Shown piece by piece: positions 43,160-55,443 of a DNA stretch of 64,000 nucleotides (its first letter is position 1; each line of letters opens with the position of its first letter). The stretch covers positions 372,001-436,000 of the forward strand of contig JARUPY010000237.1 of assembly GCA_029817715.1 (NCBI GenBank). Direction: 5' to 3'. Source of the DNA: Melastoma dodecandrum (Eukaryota; Streptophyta; Magnoliopsida; Myrtales; Melastomataceae). Under the pieces are notes generated by a model. It did not search any database and was not told the DNA's origin. It saw only the letters and a program-made list of their open reading frames with translations. Position numbers and translations under genes: made by a program.

Positions 43160-44557
43160 GTTCTTTCTCTGTTTCAGGGATGCTTCAAGTCCATCGCTAA
43201 GGACCATATATGGTACTTAGATAGTGGATGCTCGAGGCACATGTCAGGAGATGTCTCCTTATTCTCCACACTGGTTTTCCAGGATGGTGGTGCTGTCACC
43301 TTTGGTGATAATGGAAAGGGGATGGTTAAAGGAACATGGACTATTTGTTGTTCTAACTCCCTAACCATTGAAGGAGTTCTTTATGTTAAAGGCCTCCAAC
43401 ACAATTTGATTAGTATTAGTCAATTGTGTGATAAAGGTTATCATGTTTCTTTCGATGAAAGGACGTGTAACGTTTCACGGGATGGTGTTACTTGCTTCAT
43501 TGGTGAACGCAAGAAAAACATCTATATCTTGTCTTTTAAGAACGTCTCCGCTGGAGAAAATTGTCTCTTCTCTGTTAAGGACGAGGCTACTTTATGGCAT
43601 AGAAGGTTGGGACATGCAAACTATGACTTGCTATCCAAACTTGCCAGAAAAGATTCTATTAAGGGATTGCCCAAAATTAAGTTTGACAATGACAAGTTTT
43701 GTAAAGCTTGCACTATTGGCAAACAAACAAAGGTTTCCTTTAAAAGTAAAAATATGATTTCACGCAAAGCACTGCTTGAATTACTTCATATGGACTTATT
43801 TGGTCTAACAAGGACTCAAAGTCTAGGAGGTAAACGTTATGGATTAGTTGTGGTAGATGACTTTTCCAGATTCACTTGGGTTAAATTTTTAGCTCACAAA
43901 AGTGATACGTTTGCAACCTTTGAAACTTTAGTCAAACAACTTCAAAATGAGAAAGGTGTTTCTCTACGAAGCATAAGAACGGATCATGGTACCGAATTTG
44001 ATAACCATGACTTCACTTCATTCTGTGAAGAATATGGTATTAACCATAATTTCTCTGCTCCATACACTCCACAGCAAAACGGAGTTGTAGAGCGTAAGAA
44101 TAGAACCTTACAGGACATGGCAAGAACCATGTTGCTGGAAAGTGAGTTTGCTAAAAATCTTTGGGCTGAGGCTGTAAGTACAACATGTTATATCTCAAAT
44201 CGAGTTCACTTAAGGCTTTCCCTAGGGAAAACGCCTTATGAGTTATATAAAGGCAGAAAGCCTAATATTTCATACTTCCATCCATTTGGAAGTAATTGTT
44301 TTATCTTAAGATCCATTAAAGATGGTGTCGGAAAGTTTGACACTCGATCTGATGAGGGCATATTCTTAGGATACTCTCTCACGAGCAAAGCATATAGAGT
44401 TTTTAATAAAAGAACTCTAACTGTTGAAGAGTCGTTAAAGTTGATGATTCTCCGACACAGAAGGAAGATGTTGTGGAAGCAGCAGCACAATCCTCAACAA
44501 AAGTATCAAATGAAACATCACAGCAAATGGTTGCCGATCCGAACGGAAACACTGTAG
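43160..44557 (+). pseudogene. Sirevirus protease-like and integrase region
   Basis: Continues in the frame of the preceding gag part after a stop. The protease-like site is WYLDSGCSRHMSGD (about 43,209). The zinc-binding pre-integrase region reads LWHRRLGHANYDLLSKLARK ... CKACTIGKQ. The integrase core keeps its three acidic positions: HMDLFG, IRTDHGTEF and QNGVVERKN. After VFNKRTLTVEES (about 44,430) the frame shifts, and the residues to 44,557 are out of frame. Integrase precedes reverse transcriptase, as in Ty1-copia. Confidence 0.85.
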
Positions 44558-44571
44558 TAGATGTATAGCAA

Positions 44572-46287
44572 GTGCCTGCTGCACACACTGAAAATGTTTC
44601 TGGTGGTTTTCAGGATATACAAATAGAGGATTGTGGTCCTCTTTTATATAAGAAAAGACATCCTATTGACCAAGTCATAGGATCAATACACACAGGAGTG
44701 CGAACCCGACATACAGCGAGTATGTACTGTGAACACTCCACCTTTATTTCTCAAAAGGAACCTCAAGGCATTGATGATGCACTCGATGATCCAAACTGGA
44801 TTCTCACAATGCAAGAGGAATTGAACCAATTTGAGAGAAACAAAGTTTGGAGCTTAGTGCCTAGACCTAATGATCGTTCAATTATTGGAACAAAATGGGT
44901 CTATTGAAATAAACTTGATGAGTCTGGAAATGTTGTGAGAAACAAAGCCAGACTTGTAGCTAAAGGTTACTCTCAAGAAGAGGGTATCGATTATGATGAA
45001 ATGTTCGCTCCCGTGGCGCGTCTTGAAGCAATACGCTTACTTCTAGCGTATGCTTGCTATAATGACTTCAAGTTATTTCAAATGGATGTGAAAAGTGCAT
45101 TCCTTAATGGTGATCTGAAAGAGGAAGTTTATGTTGAACAACCTCCTGGATTCACCGATCCAAAATTTCGCAATCATGTTTACAGGCTATCTAAAGCCTT
45201 ATACGGGCTTAAGCAAGCTCCAAGAGCATGGTACGAAAAGCTAAGTTCCTTTCTTATAGCAAAGGGATATAGGCGTGGAAAAATCGATACAACCTTGTTT
45301 CTTAAGAAACAAGATGCTGATCTTTTAGTCGCTCAAATATATGTGGACGACATTATATTTGGTTCAACGAATAAACAACTATGCACCGAATTCTCTAACT
45401 TTATGAGAGGAGAATTTGAAATGAGTCTCATGGGAGAACTCACTTTCTTCCTTGGACTCCAAATTAAGCAAACTGAAGATGGAATTTTTATCCATCAAGA
45501 AAAGTACAGCAAACAGCTGCTCAAGAAATTTGAGCTTGAGAATGTTAAACCTTTGTCGACTCCTATTGGTAGTAATACCAAGATTGAAAAAGATGAAGGT
45601 GGAAAGGAAGTTGATTCCAAACTATACAGAAGCATGATAGGGTCATTACTCTATCTTACGGCTTCTAGACCTGATATCATGTTTAGCGTATGCTTATGTG
45701 CTAGATATCAGTCTGCTCTAAAAGAGTCACACCTTGCTGCAGTTAAGAGGATCTTTAGATACCTCGCAGGGACTGTTAGCTTAGGTTTATGGTATCCCAG
45801 GGGATCATTGCTGGATCCCATAGGATATTCAGATGCAGACTATGCTGGATGTCGCATAGACAGAAAAAGTACTTCTGGTACTTGTCAATTATTGAGAAAT
45901 ATGTTAATTTCCTGGTTCTTTAAGAAGCAGACATCAGTCGCTTTATCTACAGCTGAAGCAGAATATGTTGCAGCAGCCAGTTGCTGTGCTCAGTTACTAT
46001 GGATGCGACAACAACTTGAAGACTATTATCTTCATTTCAACAGTATTCCATTAATGTGTGATAACACAAGTGCAATAAATTTATCACGAAATCCTGTCTA
46101 TCACTCGAGATCTAAGCATATCGAGTTGAGACATCACTTCTTGCGTGATAATGTACAAAGTGGGAAAGTTGAGATTCAGCATATAAATACTAAGCAACAG
46201 CTTGCTGATATTCTTACCAAACCACTCGATAAGGAAAGGTTTGAATACTTACGAAGTGAATTAGGGATATGTAATCCCAATATCTGA
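44572..46287 (+). pseudogene. Sirevirus reverse transcriptase and RNase H region
   Basis: The frame opens at 44,572 and is interrupted by a TGA at 44,905-44,907, directly after GTKWVY. The same frame then runs on from 44,908 to 46,287. Reverse transcriptase: [47 protein letters not shown] and the catalytic [10 protein letters not shown]. RNase [54 protein letters not shown] and the final [10 protein letters not shown]. Apart from the TGA, this is the best preserved part of the element. Confidence 0.88.
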
Positions 46288-46485
46288 GATGATAATATTG
46301 TCATCTAACTATTTTAAGAAATTTTTGATAGGAAAATAAAATTTCCTACGGTGCCATTTCCTTTTTATTTCTTTCTATAAAATATTCTTTAAAAAGGGAA
46401 CTACCCCTACGGTAAAATCCCTAACTTCCTTCTTCTTTTCTTCAACCTCTACCTCCATCCTCCTTCTCTTCTTCTCAATCTGATC

Positions 46486-48107
46486 ATGGCACCCAAATCC
46501 GCAAAATCTTCAAAGGGGAAGGGAAACCCTAAGAAACGGTCGCAGGCTATGACTGCTTCCGTCCAGCAACTCTCCACTCAGGAGAATCTCCCAGTTACTG
46601 AGGGGGAGCCTTCGCTACTGCATGCCCCTACTCCTATGGTCACTAAGACCAAGGAGACACCTGCTGCTGTTCCTGTTAAGGAAAATGTGGCTTCGGCTGT
46701 TGATGCCACTGTTCTTGGCGATTCTGAAGTTGCTGCGGAGAAAACCCTCACTATTGAGGAAGAAACCGCTGCTCCAGAGGAGGTTACCAAGTCCACACCG
46801 GCTGTATCCGAGTTCTTTGACAAACTAGACAACTCCCTCACTCCAAATCTAGAACTCTCTAATGATGAGAGTAAGGAAAGTGAGGATCTTGATGCTACTC
46901 AGTCCGTGGGTGAACAGGACTCTTCTGCTGAGAAGACCCCTGCTGCGGATGACACTATGGAGGTAGTTGGCTCTGTTGTATAGAATCCTCCTCCTGTTGG
47001 TTCTGCTTTGGGTATTGCTTCTCGCACCAGGATGAAGCGACCTTTCGCTGGTCTAAAGGAGGGTATGCACTTTAGCTCTCCTGATTATAAGAAAGTGAAA
47101 AATACAGATTCTTCTGTGTTTATCCCCGAGATTGATCAGAATGTTTCTCTGGCTGAGTTAAATCGCATTCTTGCTGATGATACAATGCCTAGCCGTAACA
47201 TGGAAAAAAAAACGCAATATTGTTGCATGCAAGCGTGTTGATTTTGATTGGTTCACTGAACAACAGTTGCACTTTGCTGAGATGTTTGAGAAATTGACCT
47301 GGCGGTCTTTCTGCGAGTATGATGGCATAAGTTCTATCTCTAAAGTCAAGGAATTTTATGCCAACATTATCTTTTATAAAGAGGATTCCCTTATTAAGTA
47401 CATCAAAGTGCTAGTTGATGATAAAGTCTTCGTTTTCTCTGTGTTTGATATTTGCCGAATCTTTAACTCTGATCCCTTCAACAATCTGAGGGTGATCAAT
47501 GAGGAAAAACTAGAAGCTTATCAGACCATCAATGACGGAGAGGTTGTTACTGTCAGTGGATATTTGCAGAACACTGGGTTGAGCTTTAGCAACAGGATGT
47601 TTCATAAAGCAGTAATGTTTTGCTTAGCTCCTCATATTGGCAGCATTGATACTGTCATGTCCTGTGAATTTAGGAAGTGTTATTTTTGGCCACATGGCTT
47701 CTTGTGTTCAGGATGAGAATAGGGCACTTTCATTTGCACATGTTATTACTGCACTGCTGCAGCTTTATGGGGAGCAGATTGTTCCTGTGAATCAAATGGA
47801 TACCTGGAATACACAGGTAATTGGTGCTAACTCTGTGGCGAGTATGGGCTACCAATATGTTGATGATATATTCATCAAGAAACCAACCAAGCGAGAAATC
47901 ACTGCATCTGTTCGTGGCAAGGCCACTGCCGAAACTGGCAAACAACGTCGTGCTAAATGTGAGCGGGAGGCCCCTTTGTCAAAGGATGAGTCCCCTTCTT
48001 CTTCCAAGGTGCAGAAATTCCTCCTGAGGAACTCAACTTCACTCGTCGCTCTATTCTTGGGAGGATGGATGCATTTGCTGAGAGACTTGGGCGCCTGGAA
48101 AAGATGA
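46486..48107 (+). pseudogene. Sirevirus third ORF (envelope-like), interrupted
   Basis: Follows pol after about 200 bp. It begins MAPKSAKSSKGKGNPKKRSQ and continues as an acidic, low-complexity region to a TAG at 46,981. The same frame continues (MKRPFAGLKEGMHFSSPDYK) to an A-run frameshift near 47,207, then ACKRVDFDWFTEQQLHFAEM and FSVFDICRIFNSDPFNN, then a second shift near 47,710 (LYGEQIVPVNQMDTWNTQVI). The position after pol and the general layout (basic start, acidic middle, conserved domain) fit the envelope-like ORF of Sireviruses. Its function even in intact elements is not established. No convincing membrane segment is visible. Confidence 0.7.
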
Positions 48108-48342
48108 TCCAGACTCTGATTGAAACTGTTGAGGATTGAGCCATGCTCTCCGCTGAGGATTGAGCTACTCTCCTCTCTATCTTTAGATGTCTCTGCTCAT
48201 TTGTTCTTGTTTTTGAAACAGTTCGATCTTGCTAGATCGCAATAACTTTTTGCTGCTATGTCAGCTTGTTTTGAGTGTCAGCATGTTTTTGCTGCACTAG
48301 CAATGTCACTATTTCTTGCTTTAATCCTTTCTTTTTGATATG
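48108..48342. other. 3' untranslated region of the Sirevirus
   Basis: T-rich non-coding stretch between the third ORF and the G-rich tract. Confidence 0.5.
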
Positions 48343-48343
48343 A

Positions 48344-48363
48344 CAAAAAGGGGGAAGGGGGAG
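48344..48363 (+). promoter_or_regulatory. Polypurine tract of the Sirevirus
   Basis: CAAAAAGGGGGAAGGGGGAG, with a second G-rich purine run at 48,424-48,438. Multiple G-rich purine tracts before the 3' LTR are a Sirevirus trait. Confidence 0.7.
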
Positions 48364-48491
48364 CTTTCCAAGTTTTCCAAAAATGCACTTAACTTAAAAA
48401 ATTACAAATCAGTGCTAAGCCTTAGGGGGAGTAAGGAGATTATTGGACTCAAGCTCTATCCCAAAGAAAGGTTTTGTCATCATCATCATTA

Positions 48492-49208
48492 AGATAAGTG
48501 AGGAAAGTTACCGTTGGTACTTACTCTCCATAGCACAGCGATCGGTCCAGCAGACCGTTGCTGTATCCTGGCTACCAATTTTGGCAACAAATCTCGAAGA
48601 TTGCCTGGACGTCTTCCGTGCTTCCTTCTCCATTATAATCAGATCAAACATGACAGATCCAAGTGCTTTTGTGCGTCTGAGTGGTCTAAGTGAGCTTTGT
48701 GCATCGACAGAGAGCGGAAGGTGCTAAGTATCTCCTGGTTCTTTCTTTTGCAAGCTGCGTGTGAGAGTGTCAAGGGGCTGAGGTAAGACCATTTGATCGT
48801 CGTGAGAGGGACTAGGTGTCCTCGGTGCGTTCAACGAGCAGTTGGCGAATCGTCTGAGGGAAGCTAAGTGAATATCTATTCTGAATTCAGTAACCAGTTG
48901 CTAACCCATCGGTAAGAAGCTGTTCTTGTCGTGTCTCTTCGCAGGGAAGTCTCGAACCTACGGAGTTTGAGCAGTTAGACACGCACTTGCGGGTGCGCGC
49001 CAGAAGTCTCGTGCCTGCATGGTAGAGCAGGATTTGGGAACGCCGCCAGAGTGGAAAGAGGTCCTCCCGAGCACAGGGGTGTTGTGCAGAAGTCTCGAAC
49101 TCTTGCTGGCGGACAGTAGAACAGGTTGCGTGGAAGCCGACGGAGTAAAAAATTCCACCCTAGGCACTAGGTGTGCAGTGCAGCGAGTCACGGTTGTGGT
49201 AACCGTGA
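48492..49208 (+). repeat. 3' LTR remnant of the Sirevirus
   Basis: Matches only 40,035-40,771 of the 5' LTR. About 470 bp at the start and about 770 bp at the end are absent. It starts abruptly after CATCATCATCATT and ends at GGTAACCGTGA, joining sequence that is also found left of the element. Confidence 0.8.
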
Positions 49209-49238
49209 CTAATTAATGATTAAACTATAATATAATTA

Positions 49239-49547
49239 CTTCGTGTTTAACATTTTACTCGCTTGTCTAAATTAATTATTTTGAAATTTATTTTGAATTA
49301 ATTGTACGGTTAAGACCGACCATGAAATTACTTATCATATTAATAATTAATTTTGAAAGTTTAAAGATTGAAGTAATAATATAATTATTTTTATAGTATG
49401 GTGGGTTAGAGTGCTTTGAGATGGTTATGCATATTTTTGGGAAATACTTTGAATGCTTAGCGGATGACGATGTTCAAGAGAGAGAAGCTGAAAATCAAAA
49501 CTACTTATGGGTACATTTGTTGTTCGTCTCATTGAAGTCCTTCATTA
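49239..49547 (+). repeat. Copy of 38,756-39,060
   Basis: Same orientation and nearly the same sequence as the left flank of the Sirevirus, then switches to sequence shared with 63,155 onward. It is too long and misplaced to be a target-site duplication. Confidence 0.75.
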
Positions 49548-49935
49548 ATAAACAATTTATCCGCCTAAAATATGTTATATATAAATAAAAGAACAAGAAA
49601 CTCTCCAGAAATTAATAAACAAATTAGATATTTTAAAATATTTATTAAAATTACAAAATGACATTAATCATGTTAATAACCGTCTTTTAATCGATTCATA
49701 TATTACTTTGGAAAGAATCGAAGAGTGAGCGAGGTAAATCCCGTTTGGGCTGGATCCCGAAAGATCCAAATCGAATGAAAATATTAAGAAATTGGTTTTC
49801 ACCTTAATCAAATCAAATCAATCCTCCTGTTTCTGGAAAATTAATTTACATTTATTGTTGGCAGCATAAGATCCGAGCGGGGAAGTGAAGCGACATTTCG
49901 GACTCCCTCCCTTTCTTTTGTTGCCGCCTCCATCG
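49548..49935 (+). other. 5' flank of the 50-kb ubiquitin-like paralogue
   Basis: Non-coding, shared with 63,155-63,545 upstream of the paralogue at the right window edge (TTTATCCGCCTAAAATAT, GTTTGGGCTGGATCCCGAAA). Probably the ancestral promoter region of this family. Confidence 0.5.
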
Positions 49936-51364
49936 ATGGAGGAGGAGAAGGAACCACCAGCCTCCACACTCATGTTGCCCTCGATTTCGGTTGCTTCGAC
50001 ACCATCGCCCACCTTAAGGGTTTAGTGAATAAATCTCCTTCTCTCCACTCTTCTTATTGCTTCCCTCCCTGCGGTTTGCCTTGGGCTGCTAGCGGTTACC
50101 CCTCTCTTTTTTTACGATTCGTGTACCTGTTTTATGTTTTCAGCTAATCTGAGGCTAGCGCATTCTTCCTGCTTGCCGGGTTATGGAGAAATATGTGTCG
50201 ACGCCATAAAGGTGTGCACGCGTTGTTGTTCTTGTGGAATGTTCCGTTTCGGGTAGGCATGGATTTCTTATACGTTTTTGTGTCCAGATCAAGCATCGAG
50301 GCCACTTCTATTCCCTCTCCGACTCCATCGTGGTGCGCACGATTCTTGTCGGAGCGAGGAAAGGCCCACAGCTTTATGCGGAGGTTTCTATTTCCAAGGA
50401 TCGTCGTGGAAAGTTGGCTACCGATAATCGTGACAAAGGCACCAATCTTGAAGAAGACAACAGAAATAGGAATGGGGCCATGTGTGGGGAAAAGCTTAAT
50501 CGTCCCGAAGGCCGTGAGGTGCTCGATACTGGCGGTGTTTCCTTACGACGTGCCGAAGAAGTATCGAAAGTTTATGTACACTCTGTTTTATTCTGTACAC
50601 GGCTGAAAATGGATAATAAGCAGACGCGTTCTATTTTAATCTGCAGCTACGAATTCTCTGGGCATGAAAGGAATCGACAATGAGGAAACATGTGTTGAAG
50701 AGCTGCCCAAGAATGCCTTTGTTTCTCCTCAGCCGGCCTTTCTGGGCATGAAGGTAATCGACAATGAAAAAACAGGTATTGAAGAGCTGCACAAGAATGC
50801 GTTGATTTCTCCTCAGCCGGCTGTAGTGGCAGGAACCGGTCTGATAAGTGGAGCCCAACAGAACAACCCTGAAGAGGGAGATAAAAGCAGAGAGCTTTCT
50901 AGTGGTGAAGCGATTCGGGGCACCACTGGAGCTGTCGTTCGTGAGCGGATACCTGCTGGTATTGTGAGTGATAGTAAATCATCCGGGAAGAAACGTAAGA
51001 AGCCTGCTCCGACAAGGGAATCGAGTAGGAAGCAATATACAAAAGAAAAGAAGCACGATATTGGTTCTAGAGTTGTAACCCTCTCACTGAGCCTAATGAA
51101 GTTCGTAACAAGAAGGGAATGATCCAAGAAAAGACCGAAATCGGTCTGACAACATCACAAGGGGGAAAAATTGGACAGGTTGTTCCGAATGAAGTGGCCA
51201 AAGGAGCTGGAAAAGGAGATATTGCTGCACGGCGGCCGTTGGTTATGTATGCCCCGGGAGATGAAGCTTCTTCGAATTCGATTGAGATCACGAGAAAGTC
51301 TACTCAGAAAAGAGTTCCCAGCAAGGAGGAAACCACATATGCAAGGGAGATATATAGCTGGTAA
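49936..51364 (+). pseudogene. Paralogue of the ubiquitin-like/linker gene, disabled
   Basis: First exon from ATG 49,936; second exon 50,144-50,211 (68 bp, the same length as in the paralogues at 20.8 and 63.8 kb); third from 50,288 (IKHRGHFYSLSDSIVVRTIL); fourth from 50,647. The first exon lacks 25 bp relative to the 63.5-kb copy, between two ACCACC words. This shifts the frame and gives a stop at GTT TAG. The fourth exon holds an in-frame tandem duplication: MKGIDNEETCVEELPKNA and MKVIDNEKTGIEELHKNA, both followed by SPQPA. Then comes a basic region (KSSGKKRKKPAPTRESSRKQ), probably a nuclear signal. A further frameshift near 51,075 separates it from VPNEVAKGAGKGDIAARRPL. No glycosylase exons follow, unlike blocks P and Q. 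Confidence 0.65.
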
Positions 51365-51529
51365 AGTTGTTGCGAGTGTTTCCAGAATATCACCCGAGCC
51401 TTCACATAATGATAATACAGTTTCCTTTACATTCTCTGACCTTATTTACAGGAGAACAATGCGAGCTGACTGGCGCAAGATTATCAGTACGTCCCCGTGG
51501 AACCAGAAATTTTGAGATGCCCACAAGAG

Positions 51530-52040
51530 CGTAGCAACCAGCAGTCGATGCTGCTACTCCGCTGCAGGAGGTAGGCAACGACTCGATCGATCAGCCGAGA
51601 CAGATAAAGTGATTTCGATTTTGGCATTCCAATTCCTCTTCTGACTCTTAACTTATTTGGGATCCCAAGTATTTACAAACTGTTTGTTGAATTGGAGATT
51701 TTGGGGTTACATTAAAAGAAAATTTTAAATCAATCAAAGCTACAATGCAAGCCAGACGTTATTATTATGAAAACAATCAATCTTTACTTGCATTTTGAGG
51801 GTAATATTGAATTTGAGCATCAAGAGGGGGGGAAGAAAGAGATTTCTGGGAACAGCAGAATGGGAACCACAAAGGACTCGACGACAAGACTACTACTACC
51901 AACACTACGACAGACCACTTGATGTTATTATTACCATCACTGTTATAGTCAGACAAGTTGTTATAGTCAGACAGACCACTTGGTTTGTTTTTCTGGAACA
52001 GAGGATTCCTGTTGAGTTGAAAAGAAATGATTTGAGAAAG
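51530..52040 (+). pseudogene. Remnant of the B3 gene's 5' region
   Basis: Reverse complement of the B3 gene's upstream region and of the end of its first intron. GAACAGAGGATTCCTGTT (52,000-52,017) matches the intron-1/exon-2 junction of the B3 gene (25,250-25,233), followed by a diverged sequence. The first B3 exon is missing between them. Confidence 0.55.
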
Positions 52041-52127
52041 GAAGAGTTTTATTCGTTGTGGATGATTTACAAATGAACCAATGACCCCTATTTATAGGGA
52101 GGGTCTAAGATGGATTCATTCTCTACC

Positions 52128-52268
52128 TTTCTAGAACTTTCCTATCTAGACTAATCCTACAACCTTCTAGAACCTTCTAGACTAATCTTAAGAACCTTCT
52201 ACACTAATCTTAGGAGCCTTCTAGACTAATCTTAGGAACATTCTACACTAATCTTAGGAACTTTCTCG
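52128..52268 (+). repeat. Minisatellite, unit about 24 bp
   Basis: About six imperfect units of the type CCTTCTAGACTAATCTTAGGAA, with TAGA/CACT variation. No coding role is visible. Confidence 0.75.
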
Positions 52269-54937
52269 AGCCCATAAGAGAGGTGTTGTTATTTCTAACA
52301 CACCCTACGAAGGAGGGTCTACGACTGAAACTCCGCCCTAGGGACTCTTCAAGGTTTCTCCCCATTAGACCAGCTCCAGCTGCTCCGTCACGGCAGAACG
52401 ACAAAACAATAATTTGTATCCAATCGAAAACAATGATAAAGAACAAAAACCGAACAAAATGCACTGAATCACTTAATAAAAACACGTAACTTTCTAAGTG
52501 TAACTCTTAAGTGGGTTTGAGAGCAAAATGTTAAACACGACACAGTACACCTAGCACGGGCTGATTAGAACTCACCTTCACTCACCGATGTCGGTTTGTA
52601 TTCGATTTCAAGCATTCCCAATCATATTTGAAGAGGTATAAGACATGAAAAGAAACAAGAAAGCACCTTAGCTTTCATGAAAGTAATAATGATATAGACA
52701 AATCATTTAAAAATGAACTTATGAATGTCAAATGTAAGTGCATTGTCAAACTTAAATGAAAAAAAAAAGTTAAATGATCAAAGCATGATATGAATGACAA
52801 TCTCAAAACTTGAATGTAGTAAAGAAGATTCAAATCAAGGGAGTAAACACGATGGAATGAGAAATATAAACAAGACTTGAGTTCTAATAATTCAATGTAG
52901 TAAAGAATGGAACTCTCGGTAGATTACAACCATAAAAAAAAAGGCATAACTTGAGTTCTCATGTGCACAATTGGTGATATAGTTACCCAAATCATAACTA
53001 TTCTAGTTTCGAAACAAAGATAAGTTTTAGACCACACCGATTAGCAAAATGCAAGGTATGAATTAAATGGTCAAGACCAATACATGTATCCAGCCGAAAA
53101 TAATGATAAAGAACGAAAACATGACAAAAAACCATTAAATCCCTTAATAAAAGCATGTAACTTTCTAATAATCAACTCTCAACCTCCCATATGATCGGTG
53201 ACATACTACGATAAGTTCTTAGTAAGTTTAAATTACTTTATAAAGGCCAAGGAAATTCCACCCACGGTAATTAACAGGCCACCTCAATTTCATCATCATA
53301 TGAATCCAATGTTGCTGGAAATGTAAGTTCACTGTTGGGTTAGTTATTGAGCTGGTGCTAAACTAGAATATAATATCCTTGCTATCTTGTCGATGCCGCT
53401 GGTTGTTCTTGATTAATTGATTTCGTCGTAGGTTTTTGTCTATCTCATGCTAATAAAGGACTTCCTTTTATGAAATGTCGGTTTCGCCCCTTAGTTAAAA
53501 ATAGTTTGAAGGACAAGGGAAGGGATCTAGCCGTAATATACTGTAACCTATGTCTTATCCATCAATGGACCATAGATTATAAAATAGCCTACACCCAACT
53601 GTAAGTCATGTTTATCAAACGAGATGTGCATCTCCCAATAATTTTAAAGATCACGATACTTTAGTGAGATTTCATGCACTGTCTTATATCACAACGTGTT
53701 TTTTATAAAATATACTTTAATAAAGTAAAATAAAATAAATAAAAGTAAAGTAAAAATAAACAATTAATGAAAGCCCAAATAAAAAAAATCTAACACGGTT
53801 ATCTCTTCCAAACATGGAAACATATCTTCAAATCATATGTTAAATTAATTGATGGAAATTATTATATTATATCAAATGAGATTCATTTTATCCAGATTGA
53901 TTTTAATCGGATCAATTATGAATGTCTTAAACATTTTGGTGAGGTAGCTTTCTAAATAATGATTTGGAAACAAAATCTCAAGTTATGAAAATTAATTTGG
54001 AAAGGTTACACTGATAATTGTCATATTAAATCTTCTTAATTATGATATTATCTTGACAAATATAATATGCAGTAATGTTAACATTGATTTTGATGATATT
54101 TAAGTAACATACTATTTATGATCATATCTTTTATTAAAGAGCTTGAGCAAAGTGTTACTGAGCCACTTGTTGAGTGTTTTGTGTTACTAGCCAATTTGGG
54201 GATATATACCTGAATACATGAGAAGTTGACAGGTTGTATAAGAAAGAGAGGAAGAAAATGTGAACATAAAAAAATATAAAAGGGGTTCCATCCAAGGAAC
54301 CTAGAGGGGTCGAAAAAAAAGGTTATTATTATAATTTTTTTTTTTGAAAGTCGAAATGGCAATCAAGTTTTTTTAAGAAAATTAAGTGATAAACGGAAAA
54401 TTGTGGGTTAGTAGAGATTTTCGTGTAAAAAGATTCTCTTAATTTTTAAATTTAATTTAATTTTATGATTTGAGATTTAAATTATTTAAAATTTATCTTT
54501 TTCAATATATTTATATTTGCTTACCACTCTAAATATTTTCACATGAAAGATTTTAATTGTTAAAGTATAAGATAAATGACGAAAAAATTACTTCTCTTAT
54601 GTTTTCAATTTTCATTTTTTTTTAATAAGATAAAGTCATTTAATTATTGAAAGTTATATAAAAATAATTTTTTTCCTAAAGAATAGAATTGATAAAATCT
54701 TTAGTATTTAACATATTCATGATAAAAATGAGAGATGATGCCGCGGTCGGAAGATGAAATGGAGGAGACTTTGCCTTGAAGCTTCAGATGAGGATGGAAA
54801 AGAGGAGGGAAATCAAGGTAGCGGAGACTCCTCACCCAAGTCTTTTGTCTCAATACAAATGTTGGATCATCCCACCTATATCACGTGTAATTAGGCCCTG
54901 TTATTGTCGATGAAATCTGTTTGTAAGAGGCTCAGAC

Positions 54938-55443
54938 ATGCCAAGGATTCAGGAACAATACAAGCTTCTGCTTCCGAGGAGCATCTCCAAGGGCCCGGCT
55001 CCCCTGATTCGTGGACAGGCCTCAAATGGAGGTAATGAATATCCAAGCATCGCCATTGGCAACGGTGAAGGGAATAATCTCGAGCCTTATGAGCTAGTTG
55101 TAATCGAGTCTATTGGTGTTGATGATGTTGGCGACAAATCCCTCCCATAGAAAAAGGTTGGATTGCGCTCCCAGAAAAGATTCGAGCCAAGAGGCAAAAT
55201 CTAGAGGGACACTAGGATTCCTGTTTGTTTGTGCCAATTTCTTACGTTCTTCCTATAAATCGCCAAGGATGTGTGGACGGACGGAAGTTCGTAAAACAGA
55301 CTCCCTCGAGGTCGCTGTACCTAGCGAGCCTTAAGAAACCCAAGAGCTTGGAACTGTTTCGAGGAGCTTTGGACATTTGTCTCCCGGCCAATGAAGGGGT
55401 CACTGACCTGCAGCGGACACGACTAGTTATCGAGGAACAATGA
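54938..55443 (+). pseudogene. Copy of the plus-strand linker-family pseudogene in block Q
   Basis: Counterpart of 17,249-17,760 with the same stop after DVGDKSLP and only a few base changes (for example EPYEL instead of EPCEL, and a GCCTTAAG that ends the second frame early). Non-functional relic. Confidence 0.65.

Larger units (their letters stand above)
39561..49208 (+). mobile_element. Degenerate Ty1-copia retrotransposon of the Sirevirus type
   Basis: Order: 5' LTR, tRNA-Met primer site, gag with zinc knuckles, protease-like motif, integrase, reverse transcriptase, RNase H, an additional envelope-like ORF, polypurine tract, partial 3' LTR. This pol order (integrase before reverse transcriptase) is copia, and the third ORF after pol with G-rich tracts is typical of Sireviruses. 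Several stops and frameshifts interrupt gag, pol and the third ORF, and the 3' LTR is truncated at both ends, so the element is not autonomous. The family infects no host as a free virus in any documented way I know; this is an old genomic copy. Confidence 0.9.

Noticed and set aside
38756..49547. Target-site duplication of the Sirevirus
   Set aside because: The shared flank is about 300 bp and displaced about 500 bp from the 5' LTR; real target-site duplications are about 5 bp.
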